From Methylococcaceae bacterium (GTDB lineage Bacteria > Pseudomonadota > Gammaproteobacteria > Methylococcales > Methylomonadaceae), in NCBI GenBank assembly GCA_947505055.1, contig CANNLO010000244.1, positions 1 to 7,125 on the forward strand: a stretch of DNA of 7,125 bases, written 5' to 3'. The notes beneath the pieces are model-generated. The model searched no databases. It was given only the letters and a program-made list of their open reading frames with translations, and was not told the DNA's origin. Shown here in pieces: positions 1 through 7,125 of the stretch. The translations under genes were made by a program, and so were the position numbers. Each line of letters starts with the position of its first letter. The first letter of the stretch is position 1.

Positions 1-70
1 GTTGTTAAACGTTTCGGTCGGGGTTACAAACCCCGACCGGCTTGTCATCAACAAAGCTATTGATAATTGT
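1..70 (+). repeat. 70-bp direct repeat, copy 1, with REP-like hairpin
   Basis: This copy matches the segment at 134-203 at 68 of 70 positions; the differences are at 17 (G versus A) and 50 (A versus G). It contains a perfect 11-bp inverted repeat, 15-25 paired with 29-39, around the loop ACA. The arm reads CGGTCGGGGTT. The 8-bp palindrome AAACGTTT lies at 7-14. No T-run follows the stem, so it does not look like an ordinary intrinsic terminator. The core at 7-43 recurs inverted at 7075-7111. It resembles a repetitive extragenic palindrome, but I cannot assign a named family. The repeat begins at the window edge and may extend further left. Confidence 0.85.
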
Positions 71-75
71 TAGGC

Positions 76-108
76 GTGACGAGGTTTGCAACCCCGTTAC
101 TCACGTTT
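76..108 (-). repeat. Degenerate inverted relative of the REP-like hairpin
   Basis: Positions 76-86 pair with 90-100 around the loop TGC, with one A/C mismatch and one G/T wobble. The segment 78-108 aligns with 7081-7111 at 24 of 31 positions and keeps the central GGTTTGCAACCCCG and the terminal ACGTTT. It therefore has the same orientation as the right-end unit, opposite to the 70-bp copies on either side. The alternating order (forward, inverted, forward) resembles the mosaic arrangement of REP clusters (BIMEs). The family link is inferred from the shared core. Confidence 0.55.
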
Positions 109-133
109 TACGCAGATTTATACCGTGCTGTAT

Positions 134-203
134 GTTGTTAAACGTTTCGATCGGGGTTACAAACCCCGACCGGCTTGTCATCGACAAAGCTATTGATAAT
201 TGT
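134..203 (+). repeat. 70-bp direct repeat, copy 2, with REP-like hairpin
   Basis: Second copy of the repeat at 1-70, 133 bp away start to start. The A at 150 breaks one pair of the 11-bp stem seen in copy 1. The G at 183 instead extends a small downstream stem, TTGTC-ATC-GACAA, which is interrupted in copy 1. The similarity stops sharply after the TGATAATTGT end. The sharp borders on both copies mark the 70 bp as a defined unit, not a gradual similarity. Confidence 0.85.
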
Positions 204-331
204 AATTTACCGGTCTTGTGATGAGGGGCAAATCTTTATTCCGTTGGAAAATTGAACAATTTATTTAGAATAAATAGTCAAATTTCTATAAAATTACTCA
301 TTACTGTAACAATTATTTATATCTAGTCTCC
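204..331 (+). promoter_or_regulatory. AT-rich accA leader with possible sigma-70 promoter
   Basis: The 128 bp between the repeats and accA hold no ORF. The best sigma-70-like pair I can find is TTTAGA at 264-269 (4 of 6 consensus bases) and TATAAA at 287-292 (5 of 6), separated by 17 bp. A second option is TTGGAA at 244-249 with TAGAAT at 266-271 and a 16-bp spacer. In such AT-rich DNA these matches can arise by chance. Transcription might also enter from an upstream gene outside the window. Confidence 0.35.
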
Positions 332-1300
332 ATGGACCTAAAATTTCTCGATTTCGAACAACCTATCGCTGAACTAGAAGCGAAAATAAAAGAACTCCGT
401 AATGTGGAGTTTGACAATAACATCAATATTTCTGACGCACTTAAACAACTCGAAGACAGAAGTCAGGCGCTGACGGAGTCAATTTTTTCTGAACTGTCCG
501 ATTGGCAAATTTCCCAGTTATCTAGGCATCCAGGTCGGCCTTATACACTGGATTATGTGGAGCATATATTTACCGATTTTCATGAACTGCACGGTGACCG
601 GGCTTATGCCGATGATCCTGCGATTATTTGCGGCTTGGCTCGTCTTGACGGACAGTCGGTGATGGTCATTGGTCATCAAAAAGGCCGTGATACCAAGGAG
701 AAAATTTATCGCAACTTCGGTATGCCTCGTCCGGAAGGTTATCGCAAAGCCTTGCGGATGATGAAAATGGCGGAGCGCTTTAAAATGCCGGTCATTTGTC
801 TGATTGATACGCCGGGAGCTTATCCAGGTATTGATGCGGAGGAGCGTGGTCAGAGTGAAGCGATTGCGAGAAATCTGTTCGAAATGGCCAAGTTGAAAAC
901 ACCAATTATCTGCACCATTATCGGCGAAGGTGGTTCGGGCGGTGCCTTGGCTATTGGTGTGGGTGATCGTTTAATCATGCTGGAATACAGTACTTATTCG
1001 GTTATCTCTCCAGAAGGTTGCGCGTCCATTTTATGGAAAAGTGCGGATAAATCACAATTGGCTGCCGAAGCGATGGGCATTACCTCGGATCGAATTCGTG
1101 AGCAAGGTTTTTTGGATGAAGTGGTTAGAGAGCCATTAGGTGGCGGCCATAGAGATTTTAAAGCTATTGCCGGAAACCTTAAAGAAACGCTACTTCGTCA
1201 CATGAACGAGTTAATGCTGCTCCCCATAGAAGTAGTGCTGGAAAAGCGTTATCAGCGGATTATGGATTTTGGAGTTTTTACTGACGAGGCAGGGAAATAG
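332..1300 (+). CDS. accA: Acetyl-CoA carboxylase carboxyltransferase subunit alpha
   Basis: AccA forms the carboxyltransferase of acetyl-CoA carboxylase with AccD. It transfers the carboxyl group from carboxybiotin (on AccB) to acetyl-CoA, giving malonyl-CoA, the first committed step of fatty-acid synthesis in the cytoplasm. The 322-residue protein has the family's usual length (319 in E. coli). It begins with the characteristic [20 protein letters not shown] crotonase-type core follows, with [17 protein letters not shown] from about residue 158 and the glycine-rich oxyanion segment [12 protein letters not shown] at 198-209, then [20 protein letters not shown]. The ATG at 332 matches the family N-terminus exactly, although I see no clear Shine-Dalgarno sequence before it. 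tilS starts about 19 bp after the stop. No accD, accB or accC is present. Identification is very secure. Confidence 0.98.
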   Translation: MDLKFLDFEQPIAELEAKIKELRNVEFDNNINISDALKQLEDRSQALTESIFSELSDWQISQLSRHPGRPYTLDYVEHIFTDFHELHGDRAYADDPAIICGLARLDGQSVMVIGHQKGRDTKEKIYRNFGMPRPEGYRKALRMMKMAERFKMPVICLIDTPGAYPGIDAEERGQSEAIARNLFEMAKLKTPIICTIIGEGGSGGALAIGVGDRLIMLEYSTYSVISPEGCASILWKSADKSQLAAEAMGITSDRIREQGFLDEVVREPLGGGHRDFKAIAGNLKETLLRHMNELMLLPIEVVLEKRYQRIMDFGVFTDEAGK

Positions 1301-1305
1301 GATTC

Positions 1306-1311
1306 AGGTGA
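1306..1311 (+). promoter_or_regulatory. Shine-Dalgarno site deciding the tilS start
   Basis: AGGTGA, complementary to the 16S rRNA 3' end, lies 8 bp before the ATG at 1320. It is the best ribosome-binding signal near the accA-tilS junction and favours that ATG over TTG 1269 and GTG 1308. The GTG codon overlaps this site. Confidence 0.55.
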
Positions 1312-1319
1312 ACAGTGAA

Positions 1320-2696
1320 ATGTTGTATGAGAATCTCATTGACAGCATTTTAAAGCTTGATCTTAGTCAGCAACAAAGAATTTATATCGGTTACAGCGGA
1401 GGGGTGGATTCCCACGTTTTGCTCCATTGTTGCGCGTCAATTATTCAACCCAAGAGCAGGCTTAGTGCGGTTTACATACATCACGGTTTGCAAGCTGGAG
1501 CAGAGTCTTGGATTGGGCACTGCGAAAGTACAGCTCAAGAATTGGGTATTGATTTTATAGTTTTACGGGTCAATGCTCAGGCTGTCCCCGGCGAAAGTCC
1601 AGAAGAAGCAGCCAGGAACGCCAGATATGCAGCTTTTAAATCATTAATTAATGTTGGCGACGCGTTGCTGCTTGGTCAGCACAGAGAAGATCAGCTTGAA
1701 ACGGTGCTGTTGCAATTGTTTCGTGGTAGTGGTTTGCGTGGGTTGTCCGGAATGCCTGAGCGTATAAGTTTCGGAGCAGGATTTATGCTAAGGCCGCTCT
1801 TAAATATACCTAAACAGGCGATTAGTGTTTACGCCGAAAGGCACCAATTAAGTTGGGTTGAAGATCCCAGTAATTTAAGTAACGATTACGATCGTAATTT
1901 TTTGCGTAACGAGGTTCTACCATTACTAAAGCAGCGCTGGCAGGCAGTTGATAAAACCGTTGCGCGTTCGGCCAAGCATTGTGCGGATGCGCAAGTGTTG
2001 GTTGATGAGCTTGCTGATGAGCTATTTGCCAGTGTTTTTAATCATGAAGATAACACGCTTTGTATTAGTCGGCTTAAAGGGCATTATCCTCATCCGCAAC
2101 ATCTTATTCTCAGGCATTGGTTTCAGTTTCTGAGCTTGAAAATGCCGTCACAAGTTTGCTTGGAAAATATTTTAAGCCAGATTGTTATGGCTTCAGAACA
2201 GCGCGATCCGGTTTTGTCAGGGCGGGGCTATCGTATTCGTCGTTATCGCGATAAGTTGTATTGCCTCAAAGGTAGGAGTGGAACAGTTCCGAAATTGACG
2301 GAAGGAAAAGACATTATTTGGCCTACAGATCAAACTTCGCTACAAATTTGGGATGATCAGATTTTGCATGTTGTTCCTGCTTCAAAAGGAATACGTGTTG
2401 AACAGTGGTTCGCTGCGAAAGTTGAAGTCAGATATCGTCGTGGCGGTGAGAAAGTCTGTTTGCCGGGTCGTATAGGTCATCATGCGCTGAAGAAACTGTT
2501 TCAAGAGGCAGGCATTCCGCCATGGATAAGAGAGAAGATGCCTTTGATCTATTTGGATGATACGCTTGCCGCAGTGGGTAATCTATGGGTCAGTAGCTTG
2601 TTTTATAGCGAAAAAAATCATGACTGCATCAGCTTGTTACTGCAAAGTTTTGAATTAAACCCAAAAGACAATGACGACAAGTGCATTGTCGATTAA
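1320..2696 (+). CDS. tilS: tRNA(Ile)-lysidine synthetase
   Basis: TilS uses ATP and lysine to convert C34 of tRNA-Ile(CAU) to lysidine, so the tRNA is charged with isoleucine and reads AUA. It is an essential cytoplasmic enzyme. From the ATG at 1320 it has 458 residues (E. coli about 432). The N-terminal PP-loop ATP pyrophosphatase motif SGGVDS is at 26-31. HREDQLET at 121-128 and the following LFRGSGLRGL are typical of the family, as is DPSN at 182-185 followed by NDYDRNFLRNEVLP. The C-terminal TilS domain spans about 366-440, with VEVRYRRGGEKVCLPG and LKKLFQEAGIPPW. Starting at TTG 1269 would add 17 residues, overlap accA, and move the PP-loop further from the N-terminus than usual. I chose ATG 1320 for its spacing to AGGTGA. 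No frameshift or missing motif is seen. It is probably cotranscribed with accA. Confidence 0.95.
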   Translation: MLYENLIDSILKLDLSQQQRIYIGYSGGVDSHVLLHCCASIIQPKSRLSAVYIHHGLQAGAESWIGHCESTAQELGIDFIVLRVNAQAVPGESPEEAARNARYAAFKSLINVGDALLLGQHREDQLETVLLQLFRGSGLRGLSGMPERISFGAGFMLRPLLNIPKQAISVYAERHQLSWVEDPSNLSNDYDRNFLRNEVLPLLKQRWQAVDKTVARSAKHCADAQVLVDELADELFASVFNHEDNTLCISRLKGHYPHPQHLILRHWFQFLSLKMPSQVCLENILSQIVMASEQRDPVLSGRGYRIRRYRDKLYCLKGRSGTVPKLTEGKDIIWPTDQTSLQIWDDQILHVVPASKGIRVEQWFAAKVEVRYRRGGEKVCLPGRIGHHALKKLFQEAGIPPWIREKMPLIYLDDTLAAVGNLWVSSLFYSEKNHDCISLLLQSFELNPKDNDDKCIVD

Positions 2697-2821
2697 AATA
2701 CATACATTCGGTAGTGTGGGTTATATTGATTTGCCCACCTTTTAAAGCTGCAAATAGTCGGCAAACGTTAGTTGGTTTGCCTAAAGCGCCAATTATTGGT
2801 GTCCTAAGTCTACATTTCTAA
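2697..2821 (+). other. tilS-pyrG intergenic region with short stem-loops
   Basis: This 125-bp gap holds three weak stem-loops. One pairs 2716-2720 with 2734-2738 (GTGGG/CCCAC, 13-nt loop) and is followed by CTTTT, so it could be a poor tilS terminator. The second pairs 2760-2766 with 2775-2781 (GGCAAAC/GTTTGCC, perfect 7 bp). The third, 2786-2792 with 2796-2802, includes two G/T pairs. A marginal promoter is possible from TTGCCC 2731-2736 and AATAGT 2753-2758 with a 16-bp spacer (4 of 6 each). I see no clear Shine-Dalgarno sequence before pyrG. None of these signals is strong alone. Confidence 0.3.
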
Positions 2822-4480
<1,659 letters not shown>

Positions 4481-4486
4481 GATATT

Positions 4487-5320
4487 ATGAAACTATGTGG
4501 TTTTGAAGCAGGATTAGATCAACCGTTTTTTTTGATAGCAGGTCCCTGTGTTATTGAAAGTGAACAAATGGCACTGGATACTGCTGGTTATTTGAAAGAA
4601 TTAACAACGGCATTGAACATCCCCTTTATCTACAAGTCATCATTTGATAAAGCGAACCGTTCATCACACGAAAGTTATCGTGGGCCGGGCGTAGAGCAGG
4701 GGCTTAAAATACTCGAAAAAGTGAAACAACAAATCGGTGTGCCGGTTTTGACCGATGTGCATGAAGATACGCCATTGGCCGAAGTCGCTGCGGTTGTTGA
4801 TGTGATGCAAACGCCTGCGTTTTTATGTAGACAAACCAATTTTATTCAGCAAGTTGCCTCGCAGGGTATTCCGGTTAATATTAAAAAAGGTCAGTTTTTG
4901 GCACCTTGGGATATGGTACATGTTGCCAACAAGGCTAAAGCGACTGGCAATCAACAGATTATGGTCTGCGAACGCGGCGTTTCTTTTGGTTATAACAATC
5001 TGGTTTCGGATATGCGTTCTCTGGCGGTTATGCGCGATACCGATTGTCCCGTTGTATTTGATGCGACTCATTCGGTGCAATTGCCTGGTGGACAAGGTAC
5101 GGTCTCAGGTGGGCAACGTGAATTTGTTCCTGTGTTAGCCAGAGCCGCTGTCGCAGTTGGTATTGCCGGCTTATTTATGGAAACCCATCCTAATCCTGCG
5201 GAAGCAAAAAGTGACGGTCCTAATTCATGGCCTTTACATAGAATGCGTGAATTATTGGAAACACTGGCAATTATCGATAATGCAGTAAAACAGCAAGCGT
5301 TTATCGAAACAACGTTGTAA
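4487..5320 (+). CDS. kdsA: 3-deoxy-8-phosphooctulonate (Kdo-8-P) synthase
   Basis: KdsA condenses phosphoenolpyruvate with arabinose 5-phosphate to Kdo-8-phosphate, the precursor of Kdo in the LPS inner core; it acts in the cytoplasm. The 277-residue TIM-barrel protein is full length (284 in E. coli). Visible motifs are IAGPCVIES (17-25), [67 protein letters not shown] and [10 protein letters not shown]. The set Cys21, His195, Glu232, Asp243 matches the metal ligands of the metal-dependent class (Cys11, His185, Glu222, Asp233 in Aquifex) with identical spacing. E. coli KdsA has Asn in place of the Cys and CDG where this protein has SDG. The PEP made by the neighbouring Eno is its substrate, and CTP from PyrG is later used to activate Kdo. 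The start at ATG 4487, 6 bp after pyrG, suggests translational coupling. Confidence 0.97.
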   Translation: MKLCGFEAGLDQPFFLIAGPCVIESEQMALDTAGYLKELTTALNIPFIYKSSFDKANRSSHESYRGPGVEQGLKILEKVKQQIGVPVLTDVHEDTPLAEVAAVVDVMQTPAFLCRQTNFIQQVASQGIPVNIKKGQFLAPWDMVHVANKAKATGNQQIMVCERGVSFGYNNLVSDMRSLAVMRDTDCPVVFDATHSVQLPGGQGTVSGGQREFVPVLARAAVAVGIAGLFMETHPNPAEAKSDGPNSWPLHRMRELLETLAIIDNAVKQQAFIETTL

Positions 5321-6674
<1,354 letters not shown>

Positions 6675-6681
6675 GCAGACC

Positions 6682-6731
6682 AAAGGCGAAGGGTAAAGGA
6701 TGAAAATCCTTGGCCCTTCGCCTTTTCTTTT
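6682..6731 (+). terminator. Strong rho-independent terminator of eno
   Basis: A perfect 12-bp stem pairs 6682-6693 (AAAGGCGAAGGG) with 6714-6725. After a short interruption (one G/T pair, one mismatch) a 6-bp upper stem follows, 6696-6701 with 6706-6711, closed by GAAA, a GNRA tetraloop. A T-rich tract (TTTTCTTTTAT) runs from 6723. It begins 7 bp after the eno stop and ends about 21 bp before ftsB. Stem strength and T-run make this the clearest transcription signal in the window. Confidence 0.92.
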
Positions 6732-6752
6732 ATCTAGCCTTTCGTTTCATCC

Positions 6753-7022
6753 ATGAAAATTCTCATTGCAATTATTCTGCTATTAATCATCCATTTCCAA
6801 TACCGGATATGGTTGGGAGACGGTAGTTTTGCAGAAATTGAAGCTTATCAATTACACCTTGATGAGCTAAAAAAAGAGAGTGAGGAAAAGAGACAGCGTA
6901 ATGAAGCCCTTTATGCTGAAGTACTTGATTTAAGAAAAGGCCAGGAAGCGATAGAGGAACGGGCTCGGGATGAATTAGGGATGATTAAGGAGGATGAAAC
7001 GTTTTTTCATGTGTTGGAGTGA
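6753..7022 (+). CDS. ftsB: Cell division protein FtsB
   Basis: FtsB is a small bitopic inner-membrane divisome protein. With FtsL and FtsQ it forms the FtsQLB complex, which activates septal peptidoglycan synthesis by FtsW and FtsI. This 89-residue protein is slightly shorter than E. coli FtsB (103), lacking its C-terminal tail. A short cytoplasmic start is followed by one hydrophobic membrane helix (about 3-20) ending in QYRIWLGDG, which matches the family pattern QYxxWxG. A charged periplasmic coiled coil follows (about 28-62, rich in Glu, Lys and Leu). The hallmark GQEAIEERARDELGM is at 63-77, then DETFFHVL near the end. The ATG at 6753 puts the membrane helix at the N-terminus as expected; no clear Shine-Dalgarno sequence precedes it. 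A strong terminator ends just upstream, so expression depends on readthrough or an unseen promoter. ispD, the usual next gene, does not start within the remaining 103 bp. Confidence 0.95.
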   Translation: MKILIAIILLLIIHFQYRIWLGDGSFAEIEAYQLHLDELKKESEEKRQRNEALYAEVLDLRKGQEAIEERARDELGMIKEDETFFHVLE

Positions 7023-7027
7023 TTAGG

Positions 7028-7055
7028 CGAAAGACTAAGGACGAAAGGCTAAGGG
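7028..7055 (+). repeat. 14-bp tandem repeat downstream of ftsB
   Basis: Two adjacent 14-bp units, CGAAAGACTAAGGA and CGAAAGGCTAAGGG, match at 12 of 14 positions. The words are shared with the eno-ftsB gap: ACGAAAGGCTA (7041-7051) is the exact reverse complement of 6735-6745. The start, AGGCGAA, recurs in the left arm of the eno terminator. No function can be assigned. Confidence 0.55.
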
Positions 7056-7074
7056 CTAAAAACACATCAAGCCA

Positions 7075-7111
7075 AAGCTGGTCGGGGTTTGCAACCCCGA
7101 TCGAAACGTTT
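7075..7111 (-). repeat. Inverted copy of the REP-like hairpin unit
   Basis: The reverse complement of this 37-bp segment matches 140-176 at 35 of 37 positions and 7-43 at 34 of 37. It forms a hairpin pairing 7080-7089 with 7093-7102 around the loop TGC, including one G/T wobble, and ends in the palindrome AAACGTTT. No T-run follows. The 70-bp tail seen in the left copies is absent here: similarity ends at 7074/7075. It lies in the gap after ftsB and faces the opposite way from the two left copies. Confidence 0.8.
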
Positions 7112-7125
7112 GAAAGCTTAAATAA

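Noticed and set aside
1..203. Possible CRISPR array from the two 70-bp repeats
   Set aside because: There are only two copies, the unit is too long with a perfect internal palindrome, the intervening 63 bp holds a relative of the repeat itself, and no cas gene is present.
1..203. Possible MITE or insertion sequence remnant
   Set aside because: No terminal inverted repeats with target duplications and no transposase fragment could be seen; the unit is better described as a REP-like palindrome.
2667..2690. Hairpin GACAATG/CATTGTC at the 3' end of tilS as a terminator
   Set aside because: It lies inside the coding region, has a 7-bp stem with a 10-nt loop and no following T-run.
4823..5138. 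Open frames on both strands inside kdsA
   Set aside because: They overlap the conserved KdsA core in other frames; their translations match no family I recognise.

Overview
This window is a compact, all-forward housekeeping cluster from a Gram-negative bacterium: accA, tilS, pyrG, kdsA, eno and ftsB. The order accA-tilS-pyrG-kdsA-eno-ftsB is the one known from gammaproteobacteria such as Pseudomonas, where ispD usually follows. KdsA implies LPS synthesis. Together with the moderately AT-rich sequence this suggests a gammaproteobacterium. A methanotroph-like lineage (Methylococcales) is a guess the window cannot prove.

Layout: positions 1-331 hold no gene. They contain two nearly identical 70-bp direct repeats, each with a GC-rich hairpin, a degenerate inverted relative between them, and an AT-rich leader with a possible accA promoter. 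accA (332-1300) is followed closely by tilS (about 1320-2696). A 125-bp gap with short stem-loops separates tilS from pyrG (2822-4480). kdsA (4487-5320) starts 6 bp after pyrG and is surely cotranscribed with it. A 70-bp gap precedes eno (5391-6674). A strong intrinsic terminator (6682-6731) separates eno from ftsB (6753-7022). The last 103 bp hold a short tandem repeat and an inverted copy of the left-end hairpin repeat.

The genes serve different core processes: fatty-acid precursor supply (AccA), tRNA-Ile decoding (TilS), CTP synthesis (PyrG), Kdo synthesis for the LPS inner core (KdsA), glycolysis (Eno) and cell division (FtsB). CTP is also used to activate Kdo, and phosphoenolpyruvate made by Eno is a substrate of KdsA, so the pyrG-kdsA-eno group is metabolically coherent.

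I see no new defence, mobile or biosynthetic system. The points worth a second look are the dispersed palindromic repeats that bracket the cluster in opposite orientation, a second repeat vocabulary around ftsB, the strong terminator just before ftsB, and a KdsA carrying the complete metal-ligand set of the metal-dependent class rather than the E. coli type.
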